From contig JAIRNB010000174.1 of NCBI GenBank assembly GCA_031258265.1, forward strand, positions 1-35,532: a stretch of DNA of 35,532 nucleotides, given 5' to 3'. This document shows positions 22,227 to 29,354 of the stretch, piece by piece. Every line of letters begins with the position of its first letter. Within the stretch, counting starts at the first letter, position 1. A model generated the notes under the pieces. The model was given only the letters and a program-made list of their open reading frames with translations. It did no database searches and had not been told where the DNA came from. The position numbers were made by a program, and so were the translations under genes. Source of the DNA: Treponema sp. (GTDB lineage Bacteria > Spirochaetota > Spirochaetia > Treponematales > Breznakiellaceae).

Positions 22227-23291
22227 CTAGTATACCACGGCCTTTGTCCGCGGCGGGAAGCTAAAAATGAAGCAGGGCAGGGGCCTTCTCCCCTTGAAGT
22301 CCTCGTCCATAATGTTATCCCCCGGTTCTTCGATTCTAAGATTCCGGGGTTTTACCAGCCCTTCTATTTCTCCCCGTTCCAGGCGGAAACGATCCGTCCC
22401 CGCGCTGAACCAGAGCCGTCCCCCCCGGCCCAGGAGTTCCAGGCAGCGGGCTATGAGCCGGGGGTGATCCCGCCGGGTATCCAGAGTACCGGCCATCCTT
22501 TTGGAGTTGGAAAAAGCGGGGGGGTCCAGGATGATCAGGTCCCATTTCCGGCCTTCCTTTACGGCGTTTTCCAGGAAACGCGGGACATCGGCGCGGATAA
22601 AGCGGAAAGGTCCCCCCGTTCCCCTGCCCCCTGTCAGGCCGTTGAGGGTAAAATTTTGTTCCCCCCAATTCAGGTAGGTGTTGGAAATATCCACCGAATC
22701 CACCGAAGCCGCCCCGCCGGCGGCGGCGTAGACCGAAGAAGCGCAGGTATAGGCAAAAAGATTCAGCGTCCTCCTCCCCGCCGCTTCCTCCCCCAGCAGG
22801 GCGCGGATTCCGCGCCGGTCCGGGAAAAGCCCGGTATCCAGATAATCCGACAGGTTTACCCGGAATTTTAAGTTCCCCTCCGGGACGGCCAGTTCGTAAG
22901 TTCCCCTGGGGGAGTCGATTTTTTCATATTGCCCCTGCCGGCGGCGCAGGCGGCGGCGTTCCTTCATAAATATCCTTGTCCGGGGGATATCCAGGGCCGC
23001 CGCCATGACTTCTTCCATTGTGGCAAGCCAGGACGCTTCTTCGGCGGGGTCTTTTTCGTATGGCCGCCGGTAGACAGCCCCCGCCAGGGCCCCCATAAGC
23101 TCCCCTCCCGGGACGGCCTCTCCCCGGTAATAATCGAGAACCAGGGGAATTTCCGGTATATCCCGGTCGTAGAGTCTGTAAGCCCCAATTCCCTTCCGCC
23201 GGGCCCATTTGGCCAAATGTTTATACCGCTTTCGCAGCCGGTTACCCAGCATTTCCGCCTGTAATCCGGTTTTACCGTCCATGGCGTTCAT
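22227..23291 (-). CDS. RlmK-like 23S rRNA (guanine-N7) methyltransferase, stand-alone
   Basis: A 354-residue SAM-dependent methyltransferase. It aligns by eye along its length with the C-terminal RlmK half of E. coli RlmL, which makes m7G2069 in 23S rRNA: NRLRKRYKHLAKWARRKGI, YRLYDRDIPE, VNLSDYLDTGLFPDRR, the SAM motif LNLFAYTCASSVYAAAGG (176-193), DISNTYLNWGEQNFTLNGLTG and the catalytic-site DPPAFSNSKRM (256-266). The N-terminal THUMP and RlmL methyltransferase domains of the fused enzyme are absent. Start options are ATG 23291 and ATG 23282 (MDGKTG). The lipoprotein gene follows. Related RlmI-type m5C enzymes are an alternative, though the motif wording favours RlmK. Confidence 0.82.
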   Translation of the reverse strand: MNAMDGKTGLQAEMLGNRLRKRYKHLAKWARRKGIGAYRLYDRDIPEIPLVLDYYRGEAVPGGELMGALAGAVYRRPYEKDPAEEASWLATMEEVMAAALDIPRTRIFMKERRRLRRRQGQYEKIDSPRGTYELAVPEGNLKFRVNLSDYLDTGLFPDRRGIRALLGEEAAGRRTLNLFAYTCASSVYAAAGGAASVDSVDISNTYLNWGEQNFTLNGLTGGRGTGGPFRFIRADVPRFLENAVKEGRKWDLIILDPPAFSNSKRMAGTLDTRRDHPRLIARCLELLGRGGRLWFSAGTDRFRLERGEIEGLVKPRNLRIEEPGDNIMDEDFKGRRPLPCFIFSFPPRTKAVVY

Positions 23292-23500
23292 AATACCATA
23301 CGGTCCTCTTCATAATGAATCTCCGTGGAACAGGGCGGGTAAATCGCGCTTAGGGCGGAGTGTTAGGCCCCCCTTGAACAAAGCTAATTTCAAAACCGGC
23401 GTTTTAGGAAAGCCTCCGGCTGTATGCTTATCCCGCCCCGGACCAAGCGTGTTGCGCCAAATTTACAATATCCCGGCAAGGGATTACACTGGGGGGGCCC

Positions 23501-24430
23501 ATGAAAGCGATAAAATTTTCCGGCCCCTTAAAGAAGCGCGCCGGAATAATACTTTTTCTCCTTGGCGTCCCGGTCCTGCTGGCGGCTTTTTTTTTAAGCC
23601 GTCCCCCGGCCCTGATCCTCAGCGACGCCGGCTTTGACGCCCTCTACGGTCCCGGACGGACCCTGTTCCGGCAGGCCGGGCTTTCGCTGCGGTTTTTCCG
23701 GCGGGTCAAACGGGTCCTTGTGGCGGAGGACGCAAACCCGGAGGCCACGGTTTTTGCCATAGAAGAGGGGGCGGCGGAACCCTGGGCCGTCCTGGGCCAT
23801 GCCCGTTACCGGCGGGGCCTGGATTTGTATGCCCGGCAGTACCCGGATGTCCGGGTTGTCCTTATCCGGGAAGACGTTTTTCCCGATCCGGCTGAAAGCG
23901 CCTCCGGCCCGGAATCCGTTTTTATTGACACCCGCCTCAATTCCTGGCGGGCCGGCCGCTGCGCCGCCATGCTGGCCGGCGAGGGGAGGGGGCAGATCCT
24001 CGTTTTTCAGGACAGGCAGGATTTCCCGGTAAACCGGGAAGCCTTTCTGGCGGGCCTGCGGGAAGAAAACGAGGCTTTAATCCCCCTCTACCTAAGCAGC
24101 GCCGCCGATTATTCTTTCTGGGATGACGTCCGCTGTGTGGTCCTGGGGGGGCCGGGGGATCTCTACTTCAACCGGAACAGCGAGATTCCGGCCCTCCTTT
24201 TCACCTGGATGGACCCTGCCCTGAGCCCCGGCAGCGTCAAGATCACCGTCGATGATTCCCTGTGGGCCCTGGCTTCGGAGGCCCTCCGTTTTCCCGGCGG
24301 GGACTCCGGCGGATACCGGAGCCTTCCCGCGCGGTTTACCGTCCTCCGGGGGAGCTTAGGGGACAGGGAACTGGGGAAAAAACTGAAAAAAGCCCTCCGT
24401 CTTCAAATTCCCGCAAGCTTATTTCAGTAG
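23501..24430 (+). CDS. Membrane-anchored periplasmic protein, binding-protein-like, function unknown
   Basis: A 309-residue protein. A hydrophobic helix at about residues 12-32 (KRAGIILFLLGVPVLLAAFFL) anchors or exports it. The rest alternates strands and helices (VRVVLIREDVF, SVFIDTRLNSWRAGRCAAMLAGEGRGQILVFQDRQDFPVNREAFLAGLREEN, RCVVLGG). The segment around RLNSWRAGRCAAML recalls BMP-type (periplasmic sugar/nucleoside-binding) lipoproteins, so a type I binding-protein fold is plausible, but no lipobox Cys is present. It lies just upstream of the FlaA genes, though a strong promoter separates them. The purine run GGGGGGG before ATG 23501 is a poor ribosome site. Confidence 0.65.
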   Translation: MKAIKFSGPLKKRAGIILFLLGVPVLLAAFFLSRPPALILSDAGFDALYGPGRTLFRQAGLSLRFFRRVKRVLVAEDANPEATVFAIEEGAAEPWAVLGHARYRRGLDLYARQYPDVRVVLIREDVFPDPAESASGPESVFIDTRLNSWRAGRCAAMLAGEGRGQILVFQDRQDFPVNREAFLAGLREENEALIPLYLSSAADYSFWDDVRCVVLGGPGDLYFNRNSEIPALLFTWMDPALSPGSVKITVDDSLWALASEALRFPGGDSGGYRSLPARFTVLRGSLGDRELGKKLKKALRLQIPASLFQ

Positions 24431-24432
24431 AT

Positions 24433-24461
24433 TTGACAAAACTACCGATAAGAACTATAAT
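24433..24461 (+). promoter_or_regulatory. Consensus sigma-70 promoter for the flaA pair
   Basis: TTGACA (24433-24438) and TATAAT (24456-24461) are perfect hexamers separated by the ideal 17 bases. The start would be near 24468, about 87 bases before the first FlaA gene. This is the strongest promoter in the window; no sigma-28 type flagellar promoter was seen. Confidence 0.85.
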
Positions 24462-24554
24462 GATTCCGATCTTGGTTTTGTTGTTCATTAAATGGACATA
24501 TTGAAACCCGGCCTTGCGGATAGGGCTTAGTAGATTGGGGAAAGGAGTAATTGG

Positions 24555-25325
24555 ATGAAACAGGGCTGTTTCAGAGTTTTTTGTCTTCTTCTTTTGGCAT
24601 TTACGGTGCTTATTCCCGGCTTTTCCGATGAACTTACCGTCACTTCCGAGGCATTTGTTATTGAATCCTTTGACGGGGATACCGCCCATGAATGGAGTAT
24701 CGCGGGAAAGACCATTTCCCATGATTTTTCCTGGAAACTGGCGCCCGGTAAGTTTAGCGCCGAAGGTTACCCTAAACTCAATTCTGTGTCCGCCTGGCCC
24801 CAGGCTTTGTTTGGATTTAACCGCCAGGGAGACGATCACAGGGCCCTTGGTATTCTGGGTAATTTCGTGCGGGACGGCTACAACTGGATAGATATTTACC
24901 CGGTGGCCGCCAATGCCGATGGAGAAGAAGGGGCCTTTGAAATTCCCCTTCCCGGCCGGGTTCATTATCTGGATATGTGGATCTGGGGTTCCAACTATAA
25001 CTACTATGTTGATGCCTATGTCCGGGATTATCAGGGAATTGTTCATGTCCTAAGGATGGGGGATATTGCCTATAAGGGCTGGAAGAACCTGCGGGTTTCC
25101 GTTCCCAGCAGTATCCGCCAGTCTAAACGGATATTGCCTAACTTTGCGGGGCTCCGTTTTGTTAAGTTCAGGCTATGGACCAGGCCGAATGAAATTTTGG
25201 GGGATTTTTACGTCTATCTGGATCATTTTAAGGTGTTAAGCGATACCTTTGAATCCTTTTACGACGGTGATGATTTGGCGGATCCTGAGCATGTGCAGGA
25301 AATCTGGTCTACGGCCAGTAATTAA
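24555..25325 (+). CDS. flaA: FlaA-family flagellar filament outer-layer protein (first copy)
   Basis: A 256-residue exported protein forming part of the sheath around the spirochaetal periplasmic flagellar filament. The signal peptide spans about residues 1-24 (FCLLLLAFTVLIPGFS). The mature part carries FlaA features shared with the following gene: FVIESFDGD near the start, DMWIWGSNYNYYVDAYVRDYQG, YKGWKNLRVSVP and GDFYVYLDHFKVLSD. AAAGGAG precedes ATG 24555. It is transcribed from the strong promoter at 24433 together with its paralogue 13 bases downstream. It most resembles the FlaA-2 group; the exact subtype is uncertain. Confidence 0.85.
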   Translation: MKQGCFRVFCLLLLAFTVLIPGFSDELTVTSEAFVIESFDGDTAHEWSIAGKTISHDFSWKLAPGKFSAEGYPKLNSVSAWPQALFGFNRQGDDHRALGILGNFVRDGYNWIDIYPVAANADGEEGAFEIPLPGRVHYLDMWIWGSNYNYYVDAYVRDYQGIVHVLRMGDIAYKGWKNLRVSVPSSIRQSKRILPNFAGLRFVKFRLWTRPNEILGDFYVYLDHFKVLSDTFESFYDGDDLADPEHVQEIWSTASN

Positions 25326-25338
25326 GGAGGCCCTGTAA

Positions 25339-26067
25339 ATGAAGCGCGTTTTTCTTTTTGTTTTAGTTTTTGCCTGTGCCTTCTCCCTCTTTGCCCAGGA
25401 TAATATCGGTCAGCCGAATCCCGCGGAAATCGGTGTAACCGCCGCCAACCAGGAACAGTCCCTTAAGGAAATCTCTGTTGATAAGTTTGAGATGGACGGC
25501 TACTGGAATTCTCATATATCCCCGGATACCGGGTATACCGCCAGCAGGCTCTTCGCTTCCGCCGGCCCCCTGGCTAAAGAAGCGCTGGAGGAAGAAGAAC
25601 AGTTTGCCATAGAAGAGAAATATGTCTTTGGTACGCGAATCGACTTTATCCACCGGGGCCATACGACGGTATATTTCCGGCCCCAGCGGCCTATCCCCAT
25701 AGAGGGTATTACCAAGACTATCTCCCTGTGGGTAGCGGGCCGGAATTTTAACCACGATCTGTATATCCTGGTAAGGGATTATTTTGGCCGGGAATTTGAG
25801 CTTTTTGTTGGCCGTTTGAACTTTCCCGGCTGGAAGAAATTAACCGTAGCCATTCCCCCGCAGGCGGCGGACGGCAGGAACGGTATTGTCCAGCGTAATT
25901 ACCATTATTTTAATAAAATGGGAATCATGGTTACCGGTCTTATGATCAAGGTTGATCCCACGGAAGCCTACGGCAGTTACTACGTGTATTTTGACGATAT
26001 GAGGGCCTGGACGGATATTTTTACCGAAAATAACCGGGACGAGGACGATATGGTGGATTCCTGGTAG
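25339..26067 (+). CDS. flaA: FlaA-family flagellar filament outer-layer protein (second copy)
   Basis: A 242-residue exported paralogue of the preceding protein. The signal peptide ends FSLFAQ-D at about residue 20. Shared FlaA motifs are VDKFEMDGYWNSHIS, LWVAGRNFNHDLYILVRDYFGREFEL, FPGWKKLTVAIP and GSYYVYFDDMRAWTDIF; an acidic C-terminus follows (NNRDEDDMVDSW). GGAGG (25327-25331) precedes ATG 25339. The 13-base gap indicates one transcript for both copies, ended by the terminator at 26097-26124. FlaA proteins affect stiffness and curvature of the flagellum in spirochaetes. Confidence 0.9.
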   Translation: MKRVFLFVLVFACAFSLFAQDNIGQPNPAEIGVTAANQEQSLKEISVDKFEMDGYWNSHISPDTGYTASRLFASAGPLAKEALEEEEQFAIEEKYVFGTRIDFIHRGHTTVYFRPQRPIPIEGITKTISLWVAGRNFNHDLYILVRDYFGREFELFVGRLNFPGWKKLTVAIPPQAADGRNGIVQRNYHYFNKMGIMVTGLMIKVDPTEAYGSYYVYFDDMRAWTDIFTENNRDEDDMVDSW

Positions 26068-26096
26068 ACGATTCGCTTCGAGATTACCGGAAAAGG

Positions 26097-26124
26097 GCGG
26101 TGGCTTGGGTCACCGCTTTTTTTT
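26097..26124 (+). terminator. Intrinsic terminator of the flaA operon
   Basis: GCGGTG (26097-26102) pairs with CACCGC (26111-26116), followed directly by eight T residues. It lies 30 bases after the second FlaA stop and overlaps the 3' end of the convergent reverse-strand gene. Confidence 0.88.
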
Positions 26125-26829
26125 GTCCCCAGGGACCCGGCCCCGCAGCCGGTAGGTAAAGGCCCTCCCCTTCTTCCCCGTCCGTTCCACCACACCGATC
26201 TTGTTAAGCACATAGAGGGTCTTTCGCGCCAGTTCCGGGGAAATTTCCGCCCCCTCCGCCAGGGTCCCGGCGGTAAAATTCCGGGCAAGGGCCGGGGGAA
26301 TGAAACGCCGGTAGTCCCCGGGCTTTTTCAGGATTATAGAATCGCGCCAGGCCGTCAGTTCCCTCCCGGCTATACTCGTTCCCCCCCGTCTCCAGGAACC
26401 TTTACCGTCCTGAATCCGTTTTTCCAGCGCGTCGATAAGGGCAAGTTCAATGGAAAGCCCCTTGAGCCGGGGGAGTTCCGGGGCGTAGAGCAGGCTGCGG
26501 AAAAGATCCCAGGGGCTGCCCCGGCGGGGACTCCTGCGCCTGCGGATCAATGTCCCGTCCGCGCCGTATGTTTCGATATATTTGATGACAATCACGGGGT
26601 AGACGATCCGCAGCGGCCCGGCGGCGGCCATTTTCTTCGCCTTTTCCCTGAGGGGGCCGAAACTCCCGGTTTGCACCTCGATAATTTCGCCGGTTTCTGT
26701 AATACCGTCGCAGACATAATCCCCCCATACCTGTTCGGTATGGCCCTCCGGTCCGGAATAACGGAATTTCAGGGCCCGGTGGAGGGCGCTTTCCCGCCGG
26801 GTTCCAATGTCAGAACCCGGGGTGGGCAT
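26110..26829 (-). CDS. Hypothetical protein with PD-(D/E)XK-like motif and winged-helix-like tail
   Basis: A 239-residue protein. The N-terminal region has the arrangement of a PD-(D/E)XK nuclease core: Glu13 in a first helix (RRESALHRALK), Asp37/Asp41 in a strand (VWGDYVCDGI), then Glu51-Val-Gln53 (EIIEVQTGSFG), followed by a helix (REKAKKM) and a strand (VYPVIVIKY). Gln instead of Lys at the third position is known in this superfamily. The C-terminal ~70 residues (PPALARNFTAGTLAEGAEISPELARKTLYVLNKIGVVERTGKKGRAFTYRL) look like a winged helix. It overlaps the upstream small gene by 20 bases. No restriction methylase is adjacent. Nuclease activity is a hypothesis. Confidence 0.65.
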   Translation of the reverse strand: MPTPGSDIGTRRESALHRALKFRYSGPEGHTEQVWGDYVCDGITETGEIIEVQTGSFGPLREKAKKMAAAGPLRIVYPVIVIKYIETYGADGTLIRRRRSPRRGSPWDLFRSLLYAPELPRLKGLSIELALIDALEKRIQDGKGSWRRGGTSIAGRELTAWRDSIILKKPGDYRRFIPPALARNFTAGTLAEGAEISPELARKTLYVLNKIGVVERTGKKGRAFTYRLRGRVPGDKKKR

Positions 26830-27061
26830 AGGAGAGGAGTTCCTCGGCGCTCAGGAGTTCCAGATAGTGGAAAGTTTCGTTTCCCCCCCGGTTTTCACTT
26901 ACCCGGATCTTGGCAACCCGGAAGGCGATCATCCGGTTGGTGGGAAGGGGCAGGTTAAGCCTGTGGCCGTTTATATCCACGATGCTGTTCAAAGAAAGCC
27001 GGGAGGGGATTTCCTGCATATCCCCTTCGGGGAAGACGACAAAATACTCATCCATGAACAT
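26810..27061 (-). CDS. Small conserved-looking hypothetical protein
   Basis: An 83-residue protein (81 from ATG 27055). It alternates short strands and turns (DEYFVVFPEGDMQEIPSRL, VDINGHRLNLPLP, MIAFRVAKIRVSE) and ends with a helix (LELLSAEELLSYAHPGF). No membrane segment or known motif was recognised. Its 3' end overlaps the downstream nuclease-like gene by 20 bases, so the two are probably coupled. A promoter (TTGTCC-18-TAATAT) lies so close that the mRNA may be nearly leaderless. A strand-rich core with a Phe/Tyr start could be a PilZ-like or SH3-like fold; this is a guess. Confidence 0.6.
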   Translation of the reverse strand: MFMDEYFVVFPEGDMQEIPSRLSLNSIVDINGHRLNLPLPTNRMIAFRVAKIRVSENRGGNETFHYLELLSAEELLSYAHPGF

Positions 27062-27069
27062 GGCAAAAA

Positions 27070-27099
27070 ATATTAGCGGTTTTATGACCGTTTGGACAA
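27070..27099 (-). promoter_or_regulatory. Reverse-strand promoter of the hypothetical pair
   Basis: On the reverse strand TTGTCC (27099-27094) and TAATAT (27075-27070) are 18 bases apart. The predicted start near 27063 lies only a few bases before ATG 27061 or 27055, leaving no room for a ribosome site. Confidence 0.5.
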
Positions 27100-27142
27100 G
27101 CTTGCTTGGTCTTACCGGGTACTTGCCTTTGTTACTTGCTGG

Positions 27143-27283
27143 TTAAGGGGGGGGCGCAGGGGTTCCAAATACCGGGGTTCCGGTCCCCATGGCCTTGCGC
27201 TGTTCATCCCGGCCCCCCCTCGCTGCGAAGTCCTCGTGGCAAACCACAGGTTTGCCCCTGCGGTCTTCTCCGCTACCCCCCCT
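27143..27283 (+). repeat. Poly-G/poly-C bounded repeat, family B (copy 2)
   Basis: The order matches the reverse strand of 14865-14996: TAAGGGGGGGGCGCAG, TTCC, a GC-rich palindrome, TTCATCCCGGCCCCCCCTCG, AGTCCTC, a hairpin, CGGTCT-CTCC and CTACCCCCCCT. Here the late hairpin is GGCAAACC-ACA-GGTTTGCC instead of CCGGG-CTTCA-CCCGG in copy 1. Terminal G and C runs are mutually complementary. It lies about 200 bases upstream of the mraZ promoter. Confidence 0.75.
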
Positions 27284-27489
27284 CGGCTAAAACCGGGGCG
27301 TATTTTCCAATTTGGCGTCAGTCACCTGTATGCCGGCCCGGTTTCCGCCATATTTGGGCCGGGGACACGCCCAAAATAGAATGATAAACCCCCTTTTATA
27401 GATTTATTCCGGTTCCGGGGATCATAAACGTTTGTATAGCCGAAAATAATATTTTTTATACTATTTATAATTTTTTCTAAGGAAACTTG

Positions 27490-27518
27490 TTGACGCAAAT
27501 CTTATGTGGCTTAATAAT
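27490..27518 (+). promoter_or_regulatory. Promoter of the division and cell-wall cluster
   Basis: TTGACG (27490-27495) and AATAAT (27513-27518) are 17 bases apart within an AT-rich stretch. The start would be near 27525, next to the TGGG repeats that may bind MraZ. Confidence 0.6.
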
Positions 27519-27526
27519 AGCCGTAG

Positions 27527-27541
27527 TGGGGAATCATGGGT
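27527..27541 (+). promoter_or_regulatory. Candidate MraZ operator (two TGGGN boxes)
   Basis: TGGGG (27527-27531), five bases, then TGGGT (27537-27541) gives the 10-base direct repeat spacing reported for MraZ binding upstream of mraZ in other bacteria. A third, irregularly placed pair (TGGAA, TGGGA) lies at about 27558-27570. The position at the expected start site would suit repression. Confidence 0.45.
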
Positions 27542-27555
27542 ATTAAGTTAATTTC

Positions 27556-28029
27556 ATGTGGAATTGTGGGATGAAGTGTGATACCGGTGGTTCCTATCCC
27601 AGTACCCTGGATGACAAGGGGAGGGTGAATATCCCCAAGTCCCTAAGGGGCGTATACAACGGGGAACTGGTGGTTACCATGGGGCTGCGGGCCTGCGCCC
27701 GGATCATGAAGGGCGAAGTTTGGGATCAGATCCGGGAACGGCTAACGGGGTCCAACGAGTTGACGGAAGATGAGCAGGAACTGGTGGAATTACAGCTTAT
27801 CGCCCCGCGGATGATGATGGAAGTTGATCAGGCGGGCCGCATAGCCATTCCGCCGGTGATTCGGCGTTACGCGCGCTTAACTAAGAACTGTCTTATATTA
27901 AACCTGGAAAACCGGCTGGAGGTCTGGGATGAGGAACTGTACTTTGCCCACCTGGATGAAAACCGGGCTGCCATAAAGGAGGCCATAAGGAAAATGGGGT
28001 CCTTGAAGCTTTTCAAACTGGATACCTAG
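27556..28029 (+). CDS. mraZ: Transcriptional regulator MraZ
   Basis: A 157-residue protein from ATG 27556, or 152 from ATG 27571, which matches the family start better; neither has a clear ribosome site. It contains two AbrB-like beta-hairpin repeats, each with the family signature: STLDDKGRVNIPKSLR and MEVDQAGRIAIPPVIRRYARL. MraZ forms a ring and represses its own cluster in E. coli. It is the first gene of the mraZ-rsmH-ftsL-murF-mraY-ftsW-ftsQ-ftsA-ftsZ run, so autoregulation through the TGGG boxes is likely. rsmH follows by 28 bases. Confidence 0.92.
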   Translation: MWNCGMKCDTGGSYPSTLDDKGRVNIPKSLRGVYNGELVVTMGLRACARIMKGEVWDQIRERLTGSNELTEDEQELVELQLIAPRMMMEVDQAGRIAIPPVIRRYARLTKNCLILNLENRLEVWDEELYFAHLDENRAAIKEAIRKMGSLKLFKLDT

Positions 28030-28057
28030 AGGGATTTGGGAGGGGAACTATCCGGCT

Positions 28058-29008
28058 ATGGAAGCTTTGCATACTCCGGTGATGCTGGAAGAAGTCATAA
28101 GCTGCCTTGCCCCCCGCAAGGGGGGAGAATTGATGATAGACGCTACTCTGGGGGAGGGGGGCCATGCCTATGCTTTTCTTTCCCGCTTCCAGGATTTAAA
28201 TATCATCGGCATTGATGCTGATCCCGCTATTCAAAACATTGCGAAAGAACGGCTTAGGGAATTTGGGGAACGAATCCGGTTTTATACCGGATGGGCCCAG
28301 GATTTTTTTGCCTCTTATCCCGAAGAACTCAAACGGCCGGATACAATTTTTATTGATTTGGGAATAAGCCGCTACCATTATGAAAAATCCGGCCGGGGCT
28401 TCAGCTTCCGTAAGGATGAAGCTTTGGACATGCGGCTCAACGGTGAATCCCGGCAGACCGCGGCGGATCTTATCAACCGGCTGGGGGAAAGGGAACTGGC
28501 GGATCTGTTCTATCAGAACGCGGAAGAACGGTATTCCCGCCGGATCGCCAGGGCCATAGTGGAAGGGCGGAAACGGGGGGCAATCCGTTCCAGCCGGGCC
28601 CTGGCGGAATTGGTGGAGGCGGCCGTACCCCCTTCTTACCGGAGGGGGCCGGTTCATCCCGCTACCAAGGTATTCCAGAGTTTACGGATTGCCGTAAATT
28701 CTGAACTTTCCCGCCTTAACGAGCTGTTGGAGGGAGCCCTGGGGGCGCTGGAACCGGGGGGAAGGCTTGGAATCATAAGCTTTCATAGTTTGGAGGACCG
28801 GATAGTTAAACATTTCTTCCGGCAAAGAAACAGGGACTGTAACAGTTCCCCGGAAGCACCGATAGGTAGATATGGGGAAAGCCGTGTTGTTCGTATTCTG
28901 CTTCCCAAGGGAATTACCCCGGGGAAGGCGGAAATACGGGGGAACGGGGCTTCCAGAAGCGCCCGGCTGCGGGCGGCGGAGAAAATTCGGGACGAGGTTG
29001 AACAATGA
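28058..29008 (+). CDS. rsmH: 16S rRNA (cytosine1402-N4)-methyltransferase RsmH
   Basis: A 316-residue SAM-dependent enzyme that methylates N4 of C1402 in the decoding centre of 16S rRNA. Family features are HTPVMLEEVISCL at the start, the SAM motif MIDATLGEGGHAYAFL, GIDADPAIQNIA, FIDLGISRYHYEKSGRGFSFRKDEALDMRLN, HPATKVFQSLRIAVNSEL and SFHSLEDRIVKHFF. Length is normal. ATG 28058 begins where the family does; GGGAGGGG lies about 20 bases upstream. It is second in the division cluster, its usual place. Confidence 0.96.
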   Translation: MEALHTPVMLEEVISCLAPRKGGELMIDATLGEGGHAYAFLSRFQDLNIIGIDADPAIQNIAKERLREFGERIRFYTGWAQDFFASYPEELKRPDTIFIDLGISRYHYEKSGRGFSFRKDEALDMRLNGESRQTAADLINRLGERELADLFYQNAEERYSRRIARAIVEGRKRGAIRSSRALAELVEAAVPPSYRRGPVHPATKVFQSLRIAVNSELSRLNELLEGALGALEPGGRLGIISFHSLEDRIVKHFFRQRNRDCNSSPEAPIGRYGESRVVRILLPKGITPGKAEIRGNGASRSARLRAAEKIRDEVEQ

Positions 29009-29072
29009 TAACCACGATTTCAAATGGTCCGGGAACGATTTTTCGCACCCGAAGTGTACAGGGGGCCTTGTG

Positions 29073-29354
29073 ATGAAACGGCGTTTTCTCGTGTATTTTA
29101 TGAGCCTTAGCATACCGGTCTTACTGATCCTGGTTTCCTGGCAATCGGCCCGTTATTTGGACCTGGAGCGGGAAATAAGCTTAATTGAAAAAGAACAGGA
29201 AGAATGGGTAGAAAGCAATAACCGGCTTATCGCCGCCATCGCTATACTTTCATCATCGGAACGGATTGAACATATCTCCCGGAATCAGCTTGGCCTGGAC
29301 CGGGTAAGACCGGAGGATGTTCTGCAGATCAGAATAGGCGGGGAAGAATTTTGA
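29073..29354 (+). CDS. ftsL: FtsL-like cell division protein
   Basis: A 93-residue single-pass membrane protein. Residues 1-6 are basic (MKRRFL), residues about 7-25 are the membrane helix (VYFMSLSIPVLLILVSWQS), and residues 30-65 form a coiled coil (LDLEREISLIEKEQEEWVESNNRLI), followed by SSERIEHISRNQLGLDRVRPEDVLQI, the usual end of FtsL/DivIC proteins. With FtsQ and FtsB it would link to the septal synthase FtsW-FtsI. ATG 29073 (or GTG 29070) follows AGGGGG. Its TGA overlaps the murF TTG start. The ftsI gene that normally follows is missing. Confidence 0.82.
   Translation: MKRRFLVYFMSLSIPVLLILVSWQSARYLDLEREISLIEKEQEEWVESNNRLIAAIAILSSSERIEHISRNQLGLDRVRPEDVLQIRIGGEEF

Larger units (their letters stand above)
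27062..27555. other. 494-base gene-free region between the reverse-strand pair and mraZ
   Basis: It holds a reverse-strand promoter (27070-27099), repeat B copy 2 (27143-27283), about 100 bases with no recognised content, and an AT-rich promoter zone (27400-27520) for the division cluster, followed by candidate MraZ boxes. No open frame here is credible. Confidence 0.6.

Noticed and set aside
23292..23500. Promoter for the 23501 gene
   Set aside because: TACAAT at 23464-23469 has no acceptable -35 partner, so I saw no promoter I could support in this gap.
27092..27384. Overlapping forward frames before mraZ
   Set aside because: They read through repeat B and are Pro/Arg/Gly-rich with no start signals.
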